A stretch of 64,000 bases of DNA from Candidatus Tectimicrobiota bacterium (GTDB taxonomy: Bacteria > JACPUC01), in the NCBI GenBank assembly GCA_016192455.1, contig JACPUC010000026.1, positions 1 through 64,000 of the forward strand. Direction: 5' to 3'. The number at the start of each line of letters is the position of its first letter. The first letter of the stretch is position 1. Under the pieces are notes generated by a model, which was given only the letters and a program-made list of their open reading frames with translations, ran no database searches and had not been told where the DNA came from. Position numbers and translations under genes: made by a program. Shown piece by piece: positions 21,119-29,667 of the stretch.

Positions 21119-23109
21119 CCTCCCTCCGTCACGCTGCCCTGGCCATGGCGCTCCTCCTTGGCTGCCTGCCGGCCGGCTCTCCGCCGGCGTTTGCCCAGGC
21201 GGCGAAGGAGGCCGCCGCGGCTCCCTACCGCGACACCGGAAACTTCGCCGAGGACCTCAAAGCCTTCCTGACGGCGCGCGGCGTCATGCCTGCTTATGAG
21301 AAGCTCAGCCGGGCGCTCGACCAGGTCTACCGGCGTCAGAGCCCCAGCAGCGAGTACGCCAAGACGAGCTACTTGCTGCGACGCGTGGCCGCGGCCTTCA
21401 CCGACCCCGTCTCCCTCGATCAGGAGGCCCGCCGCACGGACCTGGCGCTGCGCCGCGCCGCCGGGACGCTTCCCGGAACGGCGCAGGAGATCCTCCGTGT
21501 CGCGGCGGATCACCTGGACTTGGCGGTCGAACGACAAGCCCCACCGCCGCCGTTCCCTGATCCCCTGACCGCGGAGGCGCTCTTCGATTACTTCGAGCTC
21601 CTTTTCGCGCGCGCCCGCGGCGTCACGCGGGCAGCCTTCTCCGCGCTCTCCGACTCGGAGCGCGCTTTCCTGCGCCGCCACGCCGCCGAGCTTGCGGCGC
21701 GCTTCGTTGGGCATCTCTACGTCAACGCGTCGGCCCCCCGCGACGTCGCCAGCCGCAACCTGGCGCTCCTCAAGCTCACCGAGAAGCTCAGCTACGACTC
21801 GCTCCTGCGCGCCGCGCTCGACCTTGCGGCGGGGATCGATGGCAAGCTGCTGGCAGCCTTGCGCCAGGGCGTAGCGGCGGCTTCTCCGCCGGCGCCGCGA
21901 CCAGGTCTCAGTGGCGACGTCCTCGCCGTGCGCGAGACGGAGTACGGCCTCTTCGTGCTGGGAGGCCCCGGCCCCACGAGGTACGATGAGGATGCGGCGC
22001 TGATCATCGACCTGGGCGGCGATGACTGGTACGCGAACAACGCCGGCGCCTCGATCTCCGCCGCCCAGGCGCATGCCGTGCTCCTCGACCTTGCCGGCGA
22101 CGACCACTACATGGCGCCCGCCGGCAGCCCCGGCGCGCCGCGCCTCGCCAGCCAGGGGAGCGGCGTCTTCGGAGTGGGCCTGCTCTTCGACCTGGCGGGG
22201 AACGACACCTATCGCGGCGGGCGTTTCGCGCAGGGGAGCGGTCATTTCGGCGTGGGGGTCCTCTTTGATGGCGGGGGGAACGACACTTACGAGGCGGAGG
22301 AGTATGCGCAAGGAAGCGGCGTTGTCGGCATCGGCCTGCTCATCGATGCCGCCGGCAACGACGCCTACGCCGCGAAGCTCTTCGCGCAGGGCTTCGGCGC
22401 CGTGAAGGGGTTTGGCGGCCTCATCGAGCTAGGCGGGGATGACCGCTACCTGGCGGGGCAGGCGCACCCGAGCGCCTGGCGCCACACCGACAGCCACGCC
22501 AGCATGGCCCAGGGCTTCGGCATCGGCCACCGTGGGCTGACGACGGGCGGGATCGGCGTGCTGCTCGACGCGGCGGGAAACGATCGCTACACCTGCGAGG
22601 AGATCTGTCAGGGCGGAGGGTACTTCCTCAGCCTGGGGATGCTCCTCGACGGCAGCGGCGATGATCAGTATGACGCCACGATCTACGCCCTTGGTTTCGG
22701 CCTCCACTCCGCGGCCGGCATCCTCATCGATGCGGCAGGCAACGACCGTTACCGGGTGACGAAGCGCAACTCCCAGGGGGACGCCTGGGACGCCGCCGTG
22801 GGCATCTTCATTGATGAGCGCGGCGACGACCACCATGAGGCGAACGTCTTCGGGCAGGGGGCGGGAGCGCAGAACGGCTTCGGCGCCTTTCTCGACCGCG
22901 CCGGTTCGGACACCTACGTGGGGGTGGCGGTGCGCGGCTACGCCGGCGGCAACTGGTACGGCACCGACGAGGAGGGCGGCCCCACGCGCGGAGCCGCCAG
23001 CATCGGCTTCTTCTTCGACGGCGGCGGAGCGCGCGACCTCTACCATGGGCCGGGAGACGACGACCGCACCACCGTCCGCCCCGACCTGACGATCTTCATC
23101 GACCAGTGA
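21115..23109 (+). CDS. Secreted tandem-repeat protein (about 12 imperfect ~26-aa 'GxLLDxxGNDxY...QGxG' repeats)
   Basis: ATG at 21115 overlaps the preceding stop (ATGA). Signal peptide MTSLRHAALAMALLLGCLPAGSPPAFAQA, then repeats such as GLLFDLAGNDTYRGGRFAQGSGHFGV / GVLFDGGGNDTYEAEEYAQGSGVVGI / GLLIDAAGNDAYAAKLFAQGFGAVKGF. Confidence 0.85.
   Translation: MTSLRHAALAMALLLGCLPAGSPPAFAQAAKEAAAAPYRDTGNFAEDLKAFLTARGVMPAYEKLSRALDQVYRRQSPSSEYAKTSYLLRRVAAAFTDPVSLDQEARRTDLALRRAAGTLPGTAQEILRVAADHLDLAVERQAPPPPFPDPLTAEALFDYFELLFARARGVTRAAFSALSDSERAFLRRHAAELAARFVGHLYVNASAPRDVASRNLALLKLTEKLSYDSLLRAALDLAAGIDGKLLAALRQGVAAASPPAPRPGLSGDVLAVRETEYGLFVLGGPGPTRYDEDAALIIDLGGDDWYANNAGASISAAQAHAVLLDLAGDDHYMAPAGSPGAPRLASQGSGVFGVGLLFDLAGNDTYRGGRFAQGSGHFGVGVLFDGGGNDTYEAEEYAQGSGVVGIGLLIDAAGNDAYAAKLFAQGFGAVKGFGGLIELGGDDRYLAGQAHPSAWRHTDSHASMAQGFGIGHRGLTTGGIGVLLDAAGNDRYTCEEICQGGGYFLSLGMLLDGSGDDQYDATIYALGFGLHSAAGILIDAAGNDRYRVTKRNSQGDAWDAAVGIFIDERGDDHHEANVFGQGAGAQNGFGAFLDRAGSDTYVGVAVRGYAGGNWYGTDEEGGPTRGAASIGFFFDGGGARDLYHGPGDDDRTTVRPDLTIFIDQ
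22001..23060 (+). repeat. Coding tandem repeats (~26 codons) in the secreted protein
   Basis: Translated units from ALIIDLGGDDWY to GFFFDGGGARDLYHGPGDDD. Confidence 0.8.
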
Positions 23110-24167
23110 GCGCCCGCACCATGGCACGAACATCCCGCCCGCGGGCACGACATGCCGGTCCGCGGCTCCCCCCATGGCCTCGCGGAACCGTGCGCCGCCG
23201 GCCTCCCTGGCTGCGTTCCTGCCTGAGCTGGCTGCTGATCAGCGGAGTCCTTGCGGGAGCGGCGGCGGCGAGCCACGCGCAGGGGCGCCGTGCAGAGTAC
23301 GCCCCCGCCTCGGTCGGGGAGGAGATGATCCTTGTGCCAGCCGGCCCCTTCGCCATGGGAAGCGACGCCGGCGAGGCGAACGAGGCGCCGCTGCGCCGCG
23401 TCACGCTCGCTGCCTTCCGCATCGACCGCCTGGAGACGACGAACGCCGAGTTCGCTGCCTTCGTGCTCGTAACCGGCCACCGGACCAGCGCCGAGGAGCG
23501 CGGCTGGGGCTGGGTCTGGACCGATCGTTGGCGGCGCGTGGACGGCGCCGACTGGCGCCACCCCCACGGACCCGCCAGCACCATCGCCGGCCTCGCCACC
23601 CACCCGGTCGTGCAGGTGAGCTGGCATGACGCGCGCGCCTACTGCGCCTGGCGCGGCAAGCGCCTGCCGAGCGAGGCGGAGTGGGAGAAGGCGGCCCGCG
23701 GGGCAATCCAAGAGACTGGAAAGGAGAATGAGGCGCTGGAGCGCGCCGAGGTCCAGCGCTACCCGTGGGGTGCGGCCTCGCCGCGCGCCGCCGGCATGCA
23801 GCGCGCAAATTACGGCAGCGACGCTTGCTGCCGCCCGGACGAGAGTGACGGGCACCTCACCACCGCCCCGGTGGGGAGCTACCCGCGCGGGACCTCGCCC
23901 TACGGCGTCCTCGACATGGCGGGGAATGTCTGGGAGTGGACGGAGGACTGGTACCATCCCGCCGCCTACCGCAGTCTGCCCGACCTCAACCCCGTGATGC
24001 GGGCGCCTTCCGGCGAGAAGGTGATCCGCGGCGGCGGCTGGGGGAACGACGCGTACGGCCTGCGCCTCACTTACCGCCACATGAACGACCCCTCCTTCTC
24101 CCTCGACATGGTGGGGATTCGCTGCGCCGCGGATGCCGAGCCCCCGGCGTCTCGCGCGCTTCCGTGA
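23106..24167 (+). CDS. Formylglycine-generating enzyme / sulfatase-modifying factor (SUMF1) domain protein
   Basis: MILVPAGPFAMGSDAGEANEAPLRRVTLAAFRIDRLETTNAEFAAFV, VVQVSWHDARAYCAWRGKRLPSEAEWEKAARG, YGVLDMAGNVWEWTEDWY, VIRGGGWGND, GIRCA. GTG start overlaps the upstream stop. Confidence 0.93.
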   Translation: MSARTMARTSRPRARHAGPRLPPWPRGTVRRRPPWLRSCLSWLLISGVLAGAAAASHAQGRRAEYAPASVGEEMILVPAGPFAMGSDAGEANEAPLRRVTLAAFRIDRLETTNAEFAAFVLVTGHRTSAEERGWGWVWTDRWRRVDGADWRHPHGPASTIAGLATHPVVQVSWHDARAYCAWRGKRLPSEAEWEKAARGAIQETGKENEALERAEVQRYPWGAASPRAAGMQRANYGSDACCRPDESDGHLTTAPVGSYPRGTSPYGVLDMAGNVWEWTEDWYHPAAYRSLPDLNPVMRAPSGEKVIRGGGWGNDAYGLRLTYRHMNDPSFSLDMVGIRCAADAEPPASRALP

Positions 24168-24309
24168 CGCCCGCGCGCGCTCCTCATTCAGAACGATGCT
24201 GGACGGTCCCCGCGCGCCAGCGGTCAGGCGGAGGACTCCATCAGCTTCTCTCGCCGGCAAGGTTCTTTGGAGTTTCAGGAGGGCGGGAAAGGGCCGAGCC
24301 ACCGGCAGG

Positions 24310-25059
24310 TTACTGGCCAGGCTTGGAGAACGACCTGAGAAAAGCGATGAGCCCCTTCACCGCCGCCTCGTCGAGCTGGGCGCCGAAGGGGGCCATGGTG
24401 GCGTAACCGAGGCGCTCGATGCTGGCGGTCTTGCCGTGGGTGACCATGTCGATGAGGTAGCGGCGGCTGAAGCGGCTCATGTCTTGACGGTCGTTGAAAT
24501 CGGTGGGAGGCGGCTGGAGGCCGGAGGCGAGCGGGCTGTCGCCGCCGCCAAGCATACCGTGGCACGAGGCGCAGAAACGCCTGTAGACCGGCATCGCGCC
24601 GCTGCTCAGCATGACTGCCTCGCCGCCGCTTCCTCCCCGCTCGGCGAGGCTCTCCACCATGTCGGCAAGGGCTGTGATCTCGTTGCTCGAGAGCACATCC
24701 TCGAACGCCGGCATCGAGTTCGAGGAGAGCCCGGTGCTATCACCGCGGCGCAGCACCGCTAATTTGCCGCTGCGGATGACGTCGGCCAGGTAGGCATCCG
24801 TGAAGCGAGCCATGAAGCGGGCGTTGGTGAAGTCGGTCGGCCGCGGCATGAGGCCCGGCGCCGCCGGACCCTTGCCGTCCCCCTTCTCGCCGTGGCAGGT
24901 GGCGCAGAGGGCCGCATAGGTCTTCTGAAGACTCTCCGCCGTCGGGGTCGTTTCCGCCCGCGCGACGCCGGCGCCCGCGGTGCTCAGGCACGCCAGTAGA
25001 CCCAGCAGCACGATCCAGCCTCGTGGTGGCGCGCTCCTTACCCACAGGCTCCCGTGCAC
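24310..25059 (-). CDS. Secreted diheme cytochrome c
   Basis: Two CXXCH sites (CATCHGEKGDG, CASCHGMLGGG), signal-peptide-like N-terminus; start set at GTG 25059. Confidence 0.88.
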   Translation of the reverse strand: MHGSLWVRSAPPRGWIVLLGLLACLSTAGAGVARAETTPTAESLQKTYAALCATCHGEKGDGKGPAAPGLMPRPTDFTNARFMARFTDAYLADVIRSGKLAVLRRGDSTGLSSNSMPAFEDVLSSNEITALADMVESLAERGGSGGEAVMLSSGAMPVYRRFCASCHGMLGGGDSPLASGLQPPPTDFNDRQDMSRFSRRYLIDMVTHGKTASIERLGYATMAPFGAQLDEAAVKGLIAFLRSFSKPGQ

Positions 25060-25067
25060 AGGCCCCC

Positions 25068-26528
25068 CTATGCCACCGCCGCGAGGATGTCGCGGCTCAT
25101 GCCGCGCTGCGCCAGCCACTTCGGCAGCAACTCCTGCTCGACGCGCCGGATGACCCGCGGCGCGGCCCGACGAAGGTACGCGGCCAGCGACTCCGAGACG
25201 TTCATCCCCATGCTGGCGCCGTCGAAGATGATCACCTTGTCGGTCTTGGCGGTGCGGTAGGCGAAGTCCATCGCCGTTTCCAGCGTGTCGGCGATCATGG
25301 CGTGCTTCATGTACTCCATGTTCTGCGGGTCGCGGTTGAAGAGGTCCGCCTGCTCGCGCCCGACGACGATCGTCGGCGTGTTCTTCGAGAAGAAGACGCA
25401 GGGGTAACCGCCGAAGGCGTAGTTGTGCACCACCATCTTCAGCGCCGGGTTCACCGGCGGGATGTCCGGCAGCAGCTTCTTGCCGCTGCGCGTGTAGTAG
25501 GACTCGGTGTAGAAGGTGTACGGCGGCAGCGGCACGTCGAGGTCGAAGAGGTCCACGTTGGCGTCGATCATGTTGGCGTAAATGGTGCCGCCGGCAAAGA
25601 CGTAGGGGATGGGCCCGGGGAAGTCGAGGATGCAGATGCACTCGTCGATCTCGCCGAAGAGGTTGACGAGCTTGCTGTAGTACTTCAGCCCTATGGCGTT
25701 GACGCGTTCATCGATGGCGTAGAGGTTATTCTCGGCATCAACGCTGAGGATGCCGTAGGGCGACATCTGCAGGAAGACGGCGAAGGCGAACTTCTTCTGC
25801 ACGAAATCGCTGTCGAAGATGGCGCGGGCGACGAAGTTCGAGGCGCGGGGGCCGAGGTTCTGATGGTAGCACGAGCGCGTCTCGATGCGCGCGTACGACA
25901 TGCCGAAGGGCTTCACGGCGCGGTCGAGCTGGCGGTGGAAGTGGATCTCGCGCACGTCGCTGTTGTGCGTGTGCACGATCCAGTCGGCGTTGTAGGCCTG
26001 CGCCAGGCCGTAGAGGCGGCCGATCACCGTGTCGATGGCAACGCCGCGGTCGATGGGGCTGATGTTCGTCGCCTGGCCTTCGAAGTAGTCATCCAGGCCG
26101 TGCAGCTTGATGTACTCCTCGGACTCGCGGAAGCGCAGGCCGACGCCGGCGCGCAGGCGCACCTTGCGCGTGCCGGTGCGCTCGATGATGACGTCGCGCA
26201 GGGTGCGCAGCATTTCCGCATAGGGACCGCCCCCCAGCAGCGTGAAGCCGTGGTGCGAGGCCAGGAGGTTCACCGTGTGCCCCGGCTTGATCATGCCGAG
26301 GTCGACGTTCTCCAAGGCGCGCACGGTCGCCTCGCGGATGGCCGCCAGGCCGTCGCGGCCGTCCCCTTCGCTGCGCGGGTAGATGACCGGCGGCGCTTCG
26401 GGGAAGAGCTCGGCGATGCCGACCGAGGTGATCCCCGGCAGCTCGCAGCCCCGCATCTTGACCAGGGCCGGATCAATGCCGTACTGCGACTTGCGGGGCT
26501 TTGCCGGCGGCAAGGGTTGGCGTGTCAT
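25068..26528 (-). CDS. Uncharacterised ~486-aa protein (no family recognised with confidence)
   Basis: ORF from MTRQPLPPAKPRKSQYGIDPALVKMRGCELPGITSVGIAELFPEAPPVIYPRSEGDG... to ...RDILAAVA; well-behaved coding sequence directly after the ferredoxin gene. Confidence 0.8.
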   Translation of the reverse strand: MTRQPLPPAKPRKSQYGIDPALVKMRGCELPGITSVGIAELFPEAPPVIYPRSEGDGRDGLAAIREATVRALENVDLGMIKPGHTVNLLASHHGFTLLGGGPYAEMLRTLRDVIIERTGTRKVRLRAGVGLRFRESEEYIKLHGLDDYFEGQATNISPIDRGVAIDTVIGRLYGLAQAYNADWIVHTHNSDVREIHFHRQLDRAVKPFGMSYARIETRSCYHQNLGPRASNFVARAIFDSDFVQKKFAFAVFLQMSPYGILSVDAENNLYAIDERVNAIGLKYYSKLVNLFGEIDECICILDFPGPIPYVFAGGTIYANMIDANVDLFDLDVPLPPYTFYTESYYTRSGKKLLPDIPPVNPALKMVVHNYAFGGYPCVFFSKNTPTIVVGREQADLFNRDPQNMEYMKHAMIADTLETAMDFAYRTAKTDKVIIFDGASMGMNVSESLAAYLRRAAPRVIRRVEQELLPKWLAQRGMSRDILAAVA

Positions 26529-26530
26529 GG

Positions 26531-27145
26531 TTAGACCCCCTCTCGGCTGGCGCGCAGCGTTTGGTTCAGCAGCGCCAGGTCCTCTTCGAAGCGGAACCGC
26601 GGGTGCTGCTCCCGAACCGCCTGCGGAATTTCCCAGGCGGTGATGCAGTCGGAGTACCACTGGTAGCCTTTGCCCGGTGGCTTGCCGAAGTCGCGTCCGG
26701 CGGCGCGGAGCATGCGCATCATCGGCTGGCAGCACTCCACGCCGCAGCCGGTCAAGGTGCCGGTGAGGCGGGAAAGGTCGCCGGGGTTTTGCGCCCCCTC
26801 GAGCACCGCCGCTGCCAGCTCGTCGGCGCGTGTGCCGGTGCAGAAGCAGACGATCTGCTCCGGGTTGATCTTGGCCCGGGCGCAGAGCGCCTCGATCTCC
26901 TCCCGGTTGTACTTGCCGGCGTCGAGGCCGATGGTGTACGGCTCCACGGGCACCATGTCGATGCAGCGCTCCGGGCAGCGCTGCTCGCAGTTCCAGCAGC
27001 CAGGACAGTGCGTCTCGTCGATGACCGGCAGCAGACGGTCTCGTTTCTCCATCGTAATCGCCAGGGTCGGGCAGACGTGGGCGCAGATGGCGCAGCCCGT
27101 ACATTCATCCGCCCGCACTTTGGCTACCAGATTGACCACACGCAT
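26531..27145 (-). CDS. 2x[4Fe-4S] ferredoxin fused to a Bfd-like [2Fe-2S] domain
   Basis: CTGCAICAHVCP and CPGCWNCEQRCP clusters, then CFCTGTRADELAAAVLEGAQNPGDLSRLTGTLTGCGVECCQPMMRML (Bfd-like CxC...CxxxC). Confidence 0.85.
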   Translation of the reverse strand: MRVVNLVAKVRADECTGCAICAHVCPTLAITMEKRDRLLPVIDETHCPGCWNCEQRCPERCIDMVPVEPYTIGLDAGKYNREEIEALCARAKINPEQIVCFCTGTRADELAAAVLEGAQNPGDLSRLTGTLTGCGVECCQPMMRMLRAAGRDFGKPPGKGYQWYSDCITAWEIPQAVREQHPRFRFEEDLALLNQTLRASREGV

Positions 27146-27233
27146 GCTGATCTCCCCTTGAACGCCGGGTTGGGAGAACACCTCGCTAGAGTGAGTGACT
27201 TCCTCGGCTACTCCCCCGACTTGCATCAGGGGG

Positions 27234-27267
27234 GAGAGTTTCGATCTCGATAGAGTCTGAAACTCTC
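27234..27267. promoter_or_regulatory. Inverted repeat in the divergent intergenic region
   Basis: GAGAGTTTC (27234-27242) and GAAACTCTC (27259-27267), perfect 9-bp arms. Confidence 0.4.
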
Positions 27268-27535
27268 TCCTTCTCCCATCGTAGGAGGAGCACCCACGCC
27301 TACCCGCAATCTACAAAGCGGCGCCTGAAAACTCAAGCTGCAATTGTTGCTGCCTGCAGCAGCGGCTGCGTGGCAATTGACAGCGGGCGCAAGAATTGCT
27401 CTCATAGGCGGAGGTCGTCCCGAGGGGCGCCGCGGCAGGGCTCGTGCTTGCCCCAGGCGGAGGCGAGTGGAGAGCCACGAACGTATGGGAAGCTGGGACG
27501 AGAGCCAGCCCCATCATGCAGGCGGGAGGAGAGCC

Positions 27536-28174
27536 ATGAAGCCGGAAGATATCTATGCCCGCTTTGGGATCGGCACGCAGCGCGTTGGTTTCGGCAACAC
27601 GCCGGCCATCCTCGTCATTGACATGCAGCGCGACTTCTTCGACGAGAACGCCTCCACCGGCGGCGTGGAGACGGCGGCCCACGGCCCCATCGCCAAGCTC
27701 CTCGAGGCGGCGCGCACCGCCGGCGTCCACGTCATCTACACCCAGCAGGGGCACCGCGACGACATGGCCGACGGACCCCGCTGGGTCGACAAGTTCCCCG
27801 GCTTGAAGCGCGGCGGCCTGCGCACCGGCAGCACGGGCGCGCAGATCGTCCACGAGCTGGCGCCGCAGCAGGGGGACTACGTGGTTGAGAAGCGCCGCCC
27901 TAGCGGCTTTTTCCAGACCGACCTCGACCTCTACCTGCGCTCCCTCGGCGTGGATACGGTCATCGTCACCGGCTGCACCACCAGCGGCTGCGTGCGGGCG
28001 ACGGCGGTGGACGCCTTCTCGTACAACTACCGCGTCATCGTGCCGCGCGAGTGCGTCGCCGACCGCGCCCCGGAGCCGACCGAGGCGAACCTCTTCGACA
28101 TCAACATGAAGTACGGCGACGTGCTAAAGCTTGCTGAGGTGCTCGACTACCTGAAGGCCCTCAAGAAGAGCTAA
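27536..28174 (+). CDS. Isochorismatase-fold cysteine hydrolase (N-carbamoylsarcosine amidohydrolase-like)
   Basis: PAILVIDMQRDFFDENAS, TDLDLYLRSLGVDTVIVTGCTTSGCVRATAVDAFSYNYRVIVPRECVADRAPEPTEANLFDINMKYGDV. Confidence 0.9.
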   Translation: MKPEDIYARFGIGTQRVGFGNTPAILVIDMQRDFFDENASTGGVETAAHGPIAKLLEAARTAGVHVIYTQQGHRDDMADGPRWVDKFPGLKRGGLRTGSTGAQIVHELAPQQGDYVVEKRRPSGFFQTDLDLYLRSLGVDTVIVTGCTTSGCVRATAVDAFSYNYRVIVPRECVADRAPEPTEANLFDINMKYGDVLKLAEVLDYLKALKKS

Positions 28175-28223
28175 GGCGTCCGGCGCGACATCACAGCGGC
28201 GCGCGCCCACCGAGGAAGGCGCG

Positions 28224-29492
28224 GTGAGACTGGAGCTGCACCACCACCAAGTCAGCGGCATCAGCTTCGGCGAGGCGACCGGGCTCGGCGCCGGAATGCT
28301 GACGATCAACCGCGAGGAGCTGAGCGCGCTGCTGTTGGCCGACGAGCGCCTTGCGGCGGTCTCCTTCGACCTCGCCGCGCCCGGCGAGGACTGCCGGATC
28401 ATCCAGGTCTGGGATGTGGTCGAGGCGCGCTACCGCGGCGACGGCGCGAACTTCCCCGGCATCCTGGGACCAATCGAGGCGGTGGGACGCGGCGTGACGC
28501 ATACCCTGAAAGGGATGGGCGTCGTCATCACCAATCCCTCGTCCAGGGGACCGGAGGCGAAGGTGATCGACATGGCCGGCCTGGGCGCCGAGTGGGGACT
28601 CTACGGCCGGCTGCATCACCTCGTCGTGCAGCCGCAACCCGCCCCCGGCCTGCCGGCCCCGGAGCTCCTCTACGCCCTGCGCAAGGCCCAGGTGGCCGCC
28701 GCTGTTTACCTGGCGCGGGCAGCCGCCGCCGCGCGCGCCGATGAAGTCGAGGTGTTCGACCTGCCCCCCCTCGGCAGCCGCCCCGACGCGGACTCCGGCC
28801 TGCCGCGCGTCGCCTACGTCTTCCAGATTCACTCCCACCAGCGCCCCACCGAGGACGCCGAGCCGGTCCTCTACGGCAACAACGTGCGCAACTTCCTGCC
28901 GACCATCCTGCACCCCAACGAGGTGCTCGACGGCGCCCTGGTGCGCTCGTACTACCGCAAGGGGTTCGAGACCTACACGGTGCAGAACCACCCGATCATC
29001 AGGGAGATGTACGCGCGCCACGGCAAGGAGCTGGAGTTCGCCGGCGTCGTCGCCACGGTGGCGCACCAGACCGAGCCGGAACGCCTGCAGAGCGCGGCGA
29101 TGGCGGCGAACCTGGTGGCCGAGGTGCTGGGCGCGAACGGCGCGGTGCTCACCAAGACCGGCGGCGGCGCGCCGCACATCGACATGGCGCAGATTGCCGA
29201 ACTGCTCGAAGCACGCGGCGTGGCGACGGTGATGATGGCCATGGACATGTCGGTTGACGGCAGCGCGGAGGGGGGCTCGCTCTTCAGCTTCCCCGGCGCC
29301 GACGCCATCGTCAACTACGGCTTTTCCCCCTCGCCCCTGGCGCTCCCCCCCGCCGCGCGCATCATCGGCGGAGCGCCGGAGACGCTCGTTTACGGCCGCC
29401 CGGCCAGCGGCGCCATCGAGGTCGATCTCGAGGTCCTCGCCGGCGCCGAGAACCCCATCGGCGCCAACCGCGTCATGGCGGCGCACTATTGA
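28224..29492 (+). CDS. Glycine/sarcosine/betaine reductase component B alpha/beta subunit-like (GrdE/GrdG-like)
   Basis: YVFQIHSHQRPTEDAEPVLYGNNVRNFLPTILHPNEVLDGALVRSYYRKG...TYTVQNHPIIREMYARHGKELEFAGVVATVAHQTEPERLQSAAMAANLV...LTKTGGGAPHIDMAQIAELLE. Confidence 0.85.
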   Translation: MRLELHHHQVSGISFGEATGLGAGMLTINREELSALLLADERLAAVSFDLAAPGEDCRIIQVWDVVEARYRGDGANFPGILGPIEAVGRGVTHTLKGMGVVITNPSSRGPEAKVIDMAGLGAEWGLYGRLHHLVVQPQPAPGLPAPELLYALRKAQVAAAVYLARAAAAARADEVEVFDLPPLGSRPDADSGLPRVAYVFQIHSHQRPTEDAEPVLYGNNVRNFLPTILHPNEVLDGALVRSYYRKGFETYTVQNHPIIREMYARHGKELEFAGVVATVAHQTEPERLQSAAMAANLVAEVLGANGAVLTKTGGGAPHIDMAQIAELLEARGVATVMMAMDMSVDGSAEGGSLFSFPGADAIVNYGFSPSPLALPPAARIIGGAPETLVYGRPASGAIEVDLEVLAGAENPIGANRVMAAHY

Positions 29493-29543
29493 GCGGTGCG
29501 CATTGACGTGGCGCGTCGAGCAGCAGGCTGATTTTTTCTTTGG

Positions 29544-29636
29544 TGGGGAATCATTGATCCCCCACACCCCCTCTCCGCGCGAGCTGCACAGCAGCTCGCG
29601 TAGTCGGGGTGCGCGAGGGGACGAGGTTCCCTCGCA
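29544..29636. repeat. Three-hairpin palindromic element, copy A
   Basis: TGGGGAATCATTGATCCCCC; CGCGAGCTGC-ACA-GCAGCTCGCG; GCGAGGG...CCCTCGC. Matches the 60958-61052 copy. Confidence 0.8.
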
Positions 29637-29667
29637 GACAAAAAACGATCTCCCGAAAGGCCGCACC

